DNA from: Bacillus massilinigeriensis
GTDB taxonomy: Bacteria; Bacillota; Bacilli; Bacillales; Cytobacillaceae
Assembly (NCBI RefSeq): GCF_900117315.1
Contig: NZ_LT630337.1
Coordinates: forward strand, 1,704,679 to 1,768,678
Direction of reading: 5' to 3'
DNA: 64,000 nucleotides
Shown: positions 56,601 to 64,000 of the stretch, in pieces
How the letters are laid out: each line of letters opens with the position of its first letter
How positions within the stretch are numbered: position 1 is the first letter of the stretch
Translations under genes and position numbers: made by a program
Notes under the pieces: model-generated
Told to the model about the DNA's origin: nothing
The model's input: the letters and a program-made list of their open reading frames with translations, nothing else
Databases searched by the model: none

Positions 56601-57313
56601 ACACGGCGTAGTGAATCTGCTACGAAGCTGAATTTCGGATTATCAAAAAGCATCTCCTGTACACCAGAAATAAAACGGAAACGAGTGTTATTACAGACCT
56701 CACCAACTTCACGTAAAAAGCCTAGATCTAGCGTAAGATCTTGTTCTTTCCTTCCACGTAAGTAGTCAAGAAGCTCATCTATAACAAGTAATAAGCCTTT
56801 ATCAGGATATTCTTCATGGAATAATTCCATCATTTCGTACATCATATCTTTATTATTTGTCACTTGATCTGCCGCAGGAAAAGAATAGTCTATCCCCATC
56901 TTTGCTAGTCCTTTTTCTAATTGACGACAAATAATTTCTCGGAGAGGCATTGTCACTGCACCAAACTCTGCACGGATAACTTGAAACTTACCCTCAATTT
57001 CTGTTGCTTTTTCCGCTACTTGTTTGTTACGCAAATGTTCACTAGCACCTGGTAATTCCGCAATGGTTGAAACTACACTCATTAAGTGAGATTTACCGGA
57101 TCCATAGTTTCCAACGATAAGTATCCCTTTGTTATCAACCATACGTTCAAATTGTAAGTTTTCAAATATGTCATTCATTAATTTCTCTGCCATATTATCT
57201 GAGATAACATATGTTTTTAAAAGTGAGATAGCACGACTTTTATCGTCCGCTTCTCTTAATTGGACAACGGATTCAACTGGATCGAATGAAATTAATTCAT
57301 CATAACGAAGCAT
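53612..57313 (-). CDS. brxC: BrxC, large P-loop ATPase of BREX type 3 (copy B)
   Basis: This 1233-residue partner of the copy A BrxC is similar along its whole length. Walker A is GNYGSGKS (residues 68-75) and Walker B LLLVIDELLD near 172. The same blocks recur in both copies (YIYMLQAFEEPDFKDEQK, SYVFGYKIWLHEIPW, NPREE after a CxxC). The ATG at 57313 is chosen from GGAGGGG 4-5 nt upstream; the longest frame starts 5 codons earlier inside that site. It follows brxF by about 20 bp. Confidence 0.92.
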   Translation of the reverse strand: MLRYDELISFDPVESVVQLREADDKSRAISLLKTYVISDNMAEKLMNDIFENLQFERMVDNKGILIVGNYGSGKSHLMSVVSTIAELPGASEHLRNKQVAEKATEIEGKFQVIRAEFGAVTMPLREIICRQLEKGLAKMGIDYSFPAADQVTNNKDMMYEMMELFHEEYPDKGLLLVIDELLDYLRGRKEQDLTLDLGFLREVGEVCNNTRFRFISGVQEMLFDNPKFSFVADSLRRVKERFKETRIVREDIAFVVSERLLKKNDEQKALVREHLGKFKKLYSGLSEELETYVNLFPIHPAYLEMFERVHIGEKRVALQTITGEIKKLLSEEVPEDSTGLISFDRYWTYIEGDSSLRSDERVRFITDKVETLKGIIQSSVKRQYKSMATQMVNALAVFRLTTEDLKIPIGLNSDTLRDKLFLSQPSLLDFEDEAADFLKTTIEASMKDLRTAASFQYISLNNDNGQYYINIDESVPVDELIRQRGEGLKDSQLDSYYFDVLKQATEVSEIASYVFGYKIWLHEIPWTARRIKREGYLFFGAPNERSTAQPERDFYIYMLQAFEEPDFKDEQKEDEVFFRLKKKNNTFIQLLRLYGGATEMYNDTTTNKKLYKPKMEDYKKKLVKWIKENFVDAYEIVYRGKSAGVLEHGMFLPSNPDTLVELVDSVSQDLLSQWFEVKYEEYPSFRKLEHSFLTKKNIHTYVKDALDYLNGRKTNQGEAILDGLILFDQQGNPTTKNSGYAKWVTDSLDRIGNGQVLNQSELIEVINTTQGTPDQRITRRFTMEPELLVVILGALIQDGQIVVTVKGTQYEAMNFSEFVRLPVQDITYFDHIKKPTGLPIREVQALSDLFDSIKIDFSNQERVDFVIKQIISGAKKATNRTVEMIANIRNKFHVWDGPLFTQEEIEEKLEKLSSLNDFLQGLQVYNSRAKMMNLKFNMERIEKEKVNLLLLDTLDNLQKKINEFTKVADYLVKAKFITSPSRNWIDGVDVSLDNLSIALKNDEDCINEIQELESLKKDYIDYYLSLHQKMRLNATESKMKTELLQDKQCDALQVLSSKIELLPSEVFKDWQEKVASLKVCYHVTADKLEHTPECQSCHFNPREELLNEKPSFSELEEELDDLLATWTDTLLTNFNDSSVKESIELLEVEEKQLINELIQKKAFTLPIPIKLINAINKVLKGIHQEHVDVEQLKEVFGNGNPITVKEVRDNLDMLLRALVGNNDQDRVRLTIRK

Positions 57314-57332
57314 AATATTCCCCTCCAAATCT

Positions 57333-57782
57333 TTACTTCATAATAATTTTCCCTTCAAATTCACGACAAGAAAAATATTCAGGATGCCCATATTCAGCAT
57401 AGTACAGTTTATCATCCTCATATTTCCCTGGCCATTCAACAACTATTTTGTATGTCTTACTTATGTTCTCCAATAAACGTACAGGATGAACTTGTAAAAC
57501 TGGATCAAAAAGAATATCAATGTGTTGAAGGAGATATACTTTTTTTCTATTTGTTATAGAATCTAAAAGTATATCTTCAACATATAGCGGATATTTATTT
57601 TTAGCTAAGTTTATTAAGCCCTGACTTAAGATAAAATTAACGTTTACTTTTTCGAATTGTTCTGTAATAGGTATCGTAGTATTAAATTGTGCATTCCTAT
57701 TGCATAGAAATATCAATTTATGCCACCATTGTTCCATTTCTTGAATTTCTTTTTTAAAACTGTTTATATTCACTTGAAACAT
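57333..57782 (-). CDS. brxF: BrxF, small BREX type 3 protein (copy B)
   Basis: This 149-residue first gene of BREX B matches BrxF of copy A in HIDILFDPVLQVHPVRLLEN, VVEWPGKYEDDKLYY and HPEYFSCREFEGKI. WWHKLIFLCN near residue 19 is the counterpart of RWYKLLIICG. The role is not established; the conserved C-terminal half may contact BrxC. The 157 bp before it holds no convincing promoter and no terminator for drmB, so the DISARM genes and BREX genes may share a transcript. Confidence 0.87.
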   Translation of the reverse strand: MFQVNINSFKKEIQEMEQWWHKLIFLCNRNAQFNTTIPITEQFEKVNVNFILSQGLINLAKNKYPLYVEDILLDSITNRKKVYLLQHIDILFDPVLQVHPVRLLENISKTYKIVVEWPGKYEDDKLYYAEYGHPEYFSCREFEGKIIMK

Positions 57783-57939
57783 CCTTTTTCTAATATGGTC
57801 AAAAATGACATTTTATAAATCCAAGCGATTTAGTGATCTGTTTTCCATGTAAACAATTCATACTATTAATACTGTAATATAAGTATATTTTAATAACAAA
57901 TCTGTGAATGCTTTATTACTTTTTTGTGTTCGTAACTTT

Positions 57940-59649
57940 TTACAGCTGATTAAAGAATCCAGTATCTTCCCCTGGATTAATATTGATTAGGAGACGACGA
58001 TCTAACAATTGATTTCCCCACTCACAAGATGTTTCTGAAACATAAGAACAAGAATGGCATGCAGCTCCATTAGCAGTTGATTGGAATTTAAATTCTCCTT
58101 CAGAACAGTTTGGATCAGAAGAACAATACATCATACGTTCAATAGCCCGAATAAAAATCGGATAAAGTTTATCTGGGTCAGCCTGTTCTATTAGCCCACC
58201 TAGACTTCCCTCAGAATCACCAGATGCTGTATAAATGAGTACTCCTTGCATATCATTACTACAGTAGATTCGTTCTTTCAATGATGTTGTTGAATAACCC
58301 GAATACGCGGCTAATTCCTTTATTAATGCATGACTAAACGTATGCAGAAGCAAATGTTTGCTTTCTATCGATAACGCTGAGTAACCAAGTTGATCCCGAT
58401 TCCGATTATATCTCGAAATGATATCAGATGTTACCTCTGAATGATTGGTATTACGTTCCCATTCTTTTATTTTATGCTTATCAAAATTAAAGAAGATACC
58501 TTCGCCATTATTTCGTATCCCTGGCAGCCACTTATTATTCTTATCTTTCATAACTGGAATCAAGTCCTTTGATTCCGCGAATTCAAATCGATCTAAATAT
58601 TCAATTCGTGTAAACCCCTGTAAAACTTGGATTTCCGGCAATGATTCTATTTTATGAACAGCTGAAAAATAGGGCTTCATTTTTTCATGAATACTAACTG
58701 AACTCGATTTATAACCAGTATCATGAGTATCATCCGTATCTCCTTGAACTAACGTATTCCATTCCTGTTTTCTTATCGACTGGAAACTTATTTCTTCTTC
58801 ATATTCACCAGACAGAATTTTTTCGATTTTATCTGCTTCTGATTCGTTAAAATCTAGTATGCTTAATAATGTCTGGAAAGAATTTGATCCCTTTTCTTTT
58901 GCTTTTATCAATGCTGGTTTATTTTCTAGCACTTTAGAAACCAGTGGGTCACTATTTTCTTCACTCAGCGGAATCTGTAAAAAGCTTGTCACTGCTGGTG
59001 AATATATGTTAGATGCTCCCCGTAAATAAGTTTCCATTGATTCGTTGCATAATTCTGTATCACCAATCCATGGTCTGTTACCAGTGCAAGATGGTAAAAT
59101 TGATTTCATTGCATCTTTTTGCATGATTTTTCCTAATGATTGTTTCTCTTTACACTTGACGCATTGTACAGAAAGATCTGATAGAGAACCACTATCACCT
59201 TGCCGAATAAATTTTAGGATGGGCTTATCACTATTACAGGATTTTTCTTGATGAACCCATTCTATATAAGGAAAATCACTAATATGACCATTGTTGCAGG
59301 ACACTACAAATCTACTGGGATAAAGCTCAATGTCTTCACCTTTTTGTTTGCAATGGTAACAATAAGTATTATTATAATCAGTCATCATGTTACAACTTGG
59401 GCAAATTTCCCATTTCGGAAATGGGGTTGCTCTGACTTTAACTGAATCTGGTCTTTCGTTTAATAATTTTATATAATCTATGTTCAATGCCCTAGTAATT
59501 CGTTCATCTTTTTCATGTGGTGTATAACGTGTATTCCACAGATCTGCTGCCATAATGATTACACTTTGATTCATCATATCTACAATAGAACCTGGTCCAA
59601 AGTGATAGATTAACTGAGAAGGTCTCAATGTCCCCATTTCTTTACTCAT
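57940..59649 (-). CDS. drmB: DrmB, DUF1998 protein of DISARM
   Basis: This 569-residue protein has the DUF1998 domain in its C-terminal half (SKHLLLHTFSHALIKELAAYSGYSTTSLKERIYC, GVLIYTASGDSEGSLGGL). It carries several zinc sites: CPSC ... CYHC near residue 80, CVKCKE near 160, and CHSC ... CEW near the end. DrmB works with the helicase DrmA at the core of DISARM; the pair binds DNA and recognises unprotected phage DNA. The ATG overlaps the drmA end by 8 bp. The opening residues LRPSQLIYHFGPGSIVDM are typical of the family. Confidence 0.9.
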   Translation of the reverse strand: MSKEMGTLRPSQLIYHFGPGSIVDMMNQSVIIMAADLWNTRYTPHEKDERITRALNIDYIKLLNERPDSVKVRATPFPKWEICPSCNMMTDYNNTYCYHCKQKGEDIELYPSRFVVSCNNGHISDFPYIEWVHQEKSCNSDKPILKFIRQGDSGSLSDLSVQCVKCKEKQSLGKIMQKDAMKSILPSCTGNRPWIGDTELCNESMETYLRGASNIYSPAVTSFLQIPLSEENSDPLVSKVLENKPALIKAKEKGSNSFQTLLSILDFNESEADKIEKILSGEYEEEISFQSIRKQEWNTLVQGDTDDTHDTGYKSSSVSIHEKMKPYFSAVHKIESLPEIQVLQGFTRIEYLDRFEFAESKDLIPVMKDKNNKWLPGIRNNGEGIFFNFDKHKIKEWERNTNHSEVTSDIISRYNRNRDQLGYSALSIESKHLLLHTFSHALIKELAAYSGYSTTSLKERIYCSNDMQGVLIYTASGDSEGSLGGLIEQADPDKLYPIFIRAIERMMYCSSDPNCSEGEFKFQSTANGAACHSCSYVSETSCEWGNQLLDRRLLININPGEDTGFFNQL

Positions 59650-62600
59650 CTTTAAACCACATCTCTTCCACCTTAATTTCACCTTCAACATTTCTTAGCG
59701 ACATCATTGCTGGTTTGGATTCCTTCGTTTTTGCTTTTTCAGTAAACTGCTTTAATAAGTGGTTTTTACTGTATTGACTTAATCTATAACTTAATTGTTC
59801 CTGATACTTATCTGACATAGTTTCCCACCATTTCAGAAACCCTGTTAGGTGTTCTTCTATTTCTACTTTCTCCCAAGCATTCGTCTTAGAAATACGTTCA
59901 ACAAACTTATTTTTCAGTGCTTCTACTCTCTCAGAATTATAAAATTTGTTGGCACTCTTTTCATTACTTATTTCAATGAGCGACTGTCTTAAGAAACCTA
60001 TAAACGCGCCAGTTAGTCCCTTTTTTCTACTTCCAATTGAAAATGGCGTAACACTCATTGCTTCAACATTACGATAGATTGTTTGATGATAGGCTCTAAA
60101 ACGTTCATAATGTGATAAATCTCGTGAACGCATGGAATTGAAGATAGTTAATACTAATCCAGGATATTCCCTTCCAACCCGACTTGTCGCCTGTATATAT
60201 TCTGAAGTTGTTTTTGGTTGACCATGCATAACCATAATTCCAAGTCTATTCACATCAACCCCCACAGAAATCATATTTGTTGCTAAAACAGCATCTAACA
60301 CACCTTGTTCGTTAACTGTTCTCTCCATTTTATTTAGCAACTCTGGTATTTCTTTGGCTTTTTTTCTACTTGTCATTTCTTCTACATTTAATTCGTGTGA
60401 AAAATGGCTTCTACTGTCCAACATATTTAACCGTGTAGGTATTTCATCTTTAAATGTAGTTAACATACCAGAAAGTTCTTTGACTGTATTAAAATAACCT
60501 AACATTGTCCAATATGGGTCTATAAACTCGGATTTTGAATCACGTGTAATTGTTGTCAAAGCTGCATATGTTTGAATTGATTGGATTTTGCCACTGACAC
60601 CAGGTGCACAAATTCCGACATATAAACGTCCCGGTTTTTCCTTCGTTTCTAATGAGTAAGATACAAAGTTATCATTTGATTTTTGTACAGCTAGTGGGAA
60701 TTGAGTTACTTCTCTACCGTACAATGCTCTGACTTGTTCATCTGCACCACGTATGGTAGCTGTGGAAGCGATAATTTTTGGACCAATCCCATTTTGTTGA
60801 CATAATAAATCTACTGCTACTTCATAAAGCCCTGTTAATGAACCAAGCGGACCTGAAATTAGATGAAGTTCATCCTGAATAATTAACTCCGGTGGTTTTA
60901 ATCGATCGATCCTCTCCCACCCACGTTTCGTTTCCTTATCTTCATAAATAAATCCTTTTTCTGGATGATAGAAATTTTTCTGTCCGAAAAGCTCGTACAT
61001 ATTATTTTTCCAAGGTAGTTGAGCAACTTTATCAACTGTACCGATAATAATAGTTGGAACCTTTTTGTATATCTCTTCATCAACAGTACAAACAGGGAGC
61101 CCTAAATCACCATAAAACTCACAGTGAGGGTAATGACAGCTGATTTTCTGAGTTTTTTCAGTAATATGATAGTCATCAGGTGATAATTCCGTTCCACACC
61201 ATGGACAATGTGTGAGTTGCATTGGATTTCCTTTTAGAACTTCTTTTCCTTGTCTAATCTCATCCATTTTTTCACTAGCATCTTTCAATAGATTTGGTGA
61301 TGAGTCATTACCAATCCAAAGTCCAATACTAAAAGGCACTGTACCATATTTATGTGGTTGTTCTCCTCGAATATATTCTGCTGCACAAACTAGTGCGGTT
61401 GCACGTTGGAATTGTTGGGTGGTTAGAAGACGTAAAGTGTAACGCATAAACACAGTCACACCTGCATACTCTTCCACATTAAAAATATCCGAAGTTAGTC
61501 TTCTAAATGCCATTAGATATGCAGCTACTCCTAGATATGCTTCAGTCTTTCCTCCACCTGTCGGAAACCAAATTAAATCTACCATTTCTCTGTCCTCGTG
61601 GTTCTTATCAGAGACACCATCAATACTCATAAGCAAAAACATAATTTGAAACAAACGCCATTTCCCATCATGAATGGGCCTAGTTCTTTTATTGGATGAT
61701 CTATATTCCAACGCCACCTTCGTGTGAGCACGTTGCAACATCATACACTTGTTAGCAAATTGGAAAGCTTGTTTCCCAATACAATCATCTGATTTTGATA
61801 TGAATTTAATACCATTTTCAATTCGCTGAATTATTTTCCTGATTTTTTTTATGTTCTCTTCCGCTTCTTTTTTTAAATGTACTTCCAAGTCCTTAATTTC
61901 ATCAGACTGAAAATCTAGCCATCTATTATATTGTTTTGGTATAATTGATAAATAATCATTTAGTTCTGTGGCTGACATCCTGCTAAGGTCCTTCATGGAA
62001 AAAGAATATCCTTCAAATGTAGTATGTTCTACTGCTGGTAACTCATAGAAAGGAAGCCAAGTGGATTCTATATTCACTTTTCCATTCTCAATATTCCAAT
62101 CCACACCTACCCCATGGCCAATTGCTAATTCCTTAAAATCACGATATAGTAATTCATCCGCAACATTAAATCGATCGGCCTTTGAAGTAAATATTGCCAT
62201 ATTATCTTCTTCAAAACTAATTGACAATTTTGTTTGAAACATAATTTCATCCTGTTTCGGGTACTGATTATCCCTCTGATAAGAGTTATATATGAAGATA
62301 CTTACATGATAGATTCCATCTCTCTTCATTACAGTATATTTTACGCGGGCAGGATCTGAATCAGCATTTTTGTTTTCTAATATTTGCGTAACATCTGATT
62401 TCAGTTCCACTGTCCATGTTTCTTGTTTCTGAGATCTTTCATGAGATTCCCCTAAATACATCGCCCAACCTGCATTTATAGTTACTTTCCCTAGATTTTT
62501 CATCTTAAAGCTAAAACCCATACTGGAAGGACGGAACATGTCACGATTACTTAAGTATTCATCAACCTTTTCGTCTTCAGTCAGCTGATTCGTTTGAATA

Positions 62601-62971
62601 TCCAGATCAGCCTCATTTATAACATTTGCCGATGAACCAAAAGGTACAAGTTTTCCCGTTAAGTATAAAGCCATTGGTCTTTTTCTTTTACCTAGAACCT
62701 CGTTTTCATCAAAGGGTCCAACCAGAAATTTTTCTAATTTATTTACTATCTCAGATCTTGTTTCTTTATATCCATCATGATTAGCAGGTTCTTTTGATAA
62801 TAATGTTACTTTACCTTCTGTTATCTGAAATAAATCCGGGTGTTCATCAACTATCCTTTTTAAAGTACGACTTGTCCATTTACTATCTATCTCCATATAG
62901 TCAGTGACAGACATTGAGTTCTCTTGACTTGACTTTAAATATTTTTCTAATTTCGTAGCCCCTGGTTTCAT
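59642..62971 (-). CDS. drmA: DrmA, helicase of DISARM
   Basis: This 1109-residue superfamily 2 helicase has motif I WFPTGGGKTEAYLG (residues 468-481), IIQDELHLISGPLGS as the DEAH-like motif, STATIRGADEQ, and the second lobe with ATNMISVGVDVNRLGIMVMHGQPKTTSEYIQATSRVGR. A zinc-finger insert (CPWCGTE ... CHYPHC) lies near 610-640, and an N-terminal domain of about 400 residues precedes the motor. DrmA is one of three genes common to all DISARM systems. The ATG overlaps the upstream helicase stop codon (ATGA). Confidence 0.92.
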   Translation of the reverse strand: MKPGATKLEKYLKSSQENSMSVTDYMEIDSKWTSRTLKRIVDEHPDLFQITEGKVTLLSKEPANHDGYKETRSEIVNKLEKFLVGPFDENEVLGKRKRPMALYLTGKLVPFGSSANVINEADLDIQTNQLTEDEKVDEYLSNRDMFRPSSMGFSFKMKNLGKVTINAGWAMYLGESHERSQKQETWTVELKSDVTQILENKNADSDPARVKYTVMKRDGIYHVSIFIYNSYQRDNQYPKQDEIMFQTKLSISFEEDNMAIFTSKADRFNVADELLYRDFKELAIGHGVGVDWNIENGKVNIESTWLPFYELPAVEHTTFEGYSFSMKDLSRMSATELNDYLSIIPKQYNRWLDFQSDEIKDLEVHLKKEAEENIKKIRKIIQRIENGIKFISKSDDCIGKQAFQFANKCMMLQRAHTKVALEYRSSNKRTRPIHDGKWRLFQIMFLLMSIDGVSDKNHEDREMVDLIWFPTGGGKTEAYLGVAAYLMAFRRLTSDIFNVEEYAGVTVFMRYTLRLLTTQQFQRATALVCAAEYIRGEQPHKYGTVPFSIGLWIGNDSSPNLLKDASEKMDEIRQGKEVLKGNPMQLTHCPWCGTELSPDDYHITEKTQKISCHYPHCEFYGDLGLPVCTVDEEIYKKVPTIIIGTVDKVAQLPWKNNMYELFGQKNFYHPEKGFIYEDKETKRGWERIDRLKPPELIIQDELHLISGPLGSLTGLYEVAVDLLCQQNGIGPKIIASTATIRGADEQVRALYGREVTQFPLAVQKSNDNFVSYSLETKEKPGRLYVGICAPGVSGKIQSIQTYAALTTITRDSKSEFIDPYWTMLGYFNTVKELSGMLTTFKDEIPTRLNMLDSRSHFSHELNVEEMTSRKKAKEIPELLNKMERTVNEQGVLDAVLATNMISVGVDVNRLGIMVMHGQPKTTSEYIQATSRVGREYPGLVLTIFNSMRSRDLSHYERFRAYHQTIYRNVEAMSVTPFSIGSRKKGLTGAFIGFLRQSLIEISNEKSANKFYNSERVEALKNKFVERISKTNAWEKVEIEEHLTGFLKWWETMSDKYQEQLSYRLSQYSKNHLLKQFTEKAKTKESKPAMMSLRNVEGEIKVEEMWFKDE

Positions 62972-64000
62972 ACCATCACCCCATCAAAGTCCTTTACCTC
63001 TTTAACCTGCCATTCTTTTATAAATCTAGCATAGGCAAGAGGTTCTCCATGACGTTTTATATTTCTAGAGAAATCAACAACATTACAGTATTTGGTACCG
63101 CCAAATTTTTCCCCTCTTAGTCCCCGCCCTACCATTTGCTCATAAAGAATTATACTAGAAGTTGGACGACAAATAATAATATGATCTGTTTTTGGAGCAA
63201 CAAATCCTGTTGTTAACACTCCGTAGTTAAATAAGAATTCTATTTCACCTTTCTTAAACGCCGAAATATGCATTCGTCTAATAGGTTTCGGAGTATCTGC
63301 AGAAATAACAGCTGATTTTCTCCCAACCGAATTCATCATTAATGCTAGGAATTCCGCATGCTCAACGGTACATGCATAAACTAAAGAAGATGAACCTACT
63401 GGTATATCCATCATATACTCTATTATTTGAAAATTTCTCTTTTCATCTTTTGCTAAGATATCGAGGAATTCATTATTTAAATCATCTTGTTCACTATCAA
63501 TCATATCGTTAGTTACTTCAATCTCTTCACCATCTTCATGAAGTAAAAACAATGGTTCAGCTAAATATCCTTCTTCCCTAAAATATAAGAGAGGATTTAT
63601 TTCATAGCGCTTCATATCTGGTAAAGAAGGGTGAATTAAATACGCTTCAAATTGTTCAACAAGTGTCATCGTTTCTTCATTACTTCGACCTGGTGTAGCA
63701 GTTAGTCCGCATATAGGAAAAAGATCTTCTCCTACTAATTCCTTAGCTTTATTAATAAGTAATTCATAACTCTTTGTCGTAGCATGATGAGCTTCATCAA
63801 TAATCATTGCACCACAATTAGCTAATAAATCATCTAATGCTTTATCCTTACTCTGGATTCGGGTATATAGTTGTTGAATACTTGCAATTACAGCACCACC
63901 GATTAAATCCTCTTCTTTAATTTTCTTACCACCAAAAAAACGATAAACTCTCAATGATTCAGGAAACTCTCTCTCTTGCCACATATCGGATATACATGAT
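62968..64000 (-). CDS. DEAD/DEAH helicase, N-terminus beyond the right edge
   Basis: This is the 3' part of a superfamily 2 helicase. Visible are IIDEAHHA, GLTATPGR, a second lobe with LFNYGVLTTGFVAPKTDHIIICRPT, and motif VI YEQMVGRGLRG. The Walker A motif is missing because the gene continues past base 64000; the frame is open through the edge (SCISD before the internal Met). The type resembles SSL2/type III restriction-like helicases. It precedes drmA with a 4-bp overlap, so it belongs to the same operon. I cannot assign a DISARM gene name to it; a fused phospholipase D or other domain could lie upstream. Confidence 0.82.
   Translation of the reverse strand, partial: SCISDMWQEREFPESLRVYRFFGGKKIKEEDLIGGAVIASIQQLYTRIQSKDKALDDLLANCGAMIIDEAHHATTKSYELLINKAKELVGEDLFPICGLTATPGRSNEETMTLVEQFEAYLIHPSLPDMKRYEINPLLYFREEGYLAEPLFLLHEDGEEIEVTNDMIDSEQDDLNNEFLDILAKDEKRNFQIIEYMMDIPVGSSSLVYACTVEHAEFLALMMNSVGRKSAVISADTPKPIRRMHISAFKKGEIEFLFNYGVLTTGFVAPKTDHIIICRPTSSIILYEQMVGRGLRGEKFGGTKYCNVVDFSRNIKRHGEPLAYARFIKEWQVKEVKDFDGVMV

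Noticed and set aside
1-64000. tRNA, rRNA, prophage or integrase genes
   Set aside because: None was recognised on either strand; the islands show no integrase or attachment site within the window.

Overview
The window is AT-rich chromosomal DNA from a Gram-positive bacterium of the Bacillaceae (Bacillus/Neobacillus-like). The signs are strong AGGAGG-type ribosome binding sites, frequent TTG and GTG starts, rho-independent terminators, a bacillus-style ethanolamine locus read through an ANTAR antiterminator, malate:quinone oxidoreductase, and many bacillus protein families. I found no rRNA, tRNA or CRISPR array.

Layout. (1) 1-10.3 kb, minus strand: the 5' part of a type 3 BREX phage-defence operon (copy A): brxF, brxC, two pglX-type adenine methyltransferases, and the first 30 codons of pglZ at the left edge. 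pglX and pglZ are separated by about 300 bp of palindromic DNA and a terminator, probably a mobile-element relic. (2) 10.6-23.7 kb, minus strand: an ethanolamine-utilisation microcompartment operon: eutL, eutE, eutM, a PduL-like phosphotransacylase, an unnamed protein, eutN, eutS, eutP, eutW, eutV, eutA, eutB, eutC, a 46-residue membrane protein and an APC-family permease. A terminator overlapped by an ANTAR-type hairpin precedes eutL. (3) 23.9-40.1 kb: single genes on both strands: pirin, MATE transporter, SH3 protein, SDR, thioesterase, a two-component system with a lipoprotein and a membrane protein, hydrolase, GNAT, DUF2383, rlmA, mqo and a lipoprotein. The 23S rRNA methyltransferase gene rlmA has a leader encoding MTNAMRLRFQL, almost the macrolide-sensing ErmD leader peptide, with nested inverted repeats and a terminator-like hairpin. 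(4) 40.4-64 kb, minus strand: a second, more complete defence island. An incomplete helicase gene at the right edge is followed by DISARM drmA and drmB, a full type 3 BREX set (brxF, brxC, two pglX, pglZ, brxA, brxHII) and a caspase-like protease gene as the last member.

How it works together. Both BREX copies would combine an ATPase (BrxC), its small partner (BrxF), methyltransferases that mark self DNA, and PglZ. Copy B adds BrxHII, the DrmA/DrmB module and a protease that could act as an effector. Four PglX paralogues share conserved ends and a diverged middle, which suggests several methylation specificities. The eut operon would import ethanolamine, deaminate it to acetaldehyde and ammonia inside a protein shell, and convert acetaldehyde to acetyl-CoA and acetyl phosphate. 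No eutT, eutG, eutH or eutQ is present here.

Start codons were re-chosen where a ribosome binding site clearly favoured an internal start. Family assignments come from recognition of sequence motifs, not from a database search.
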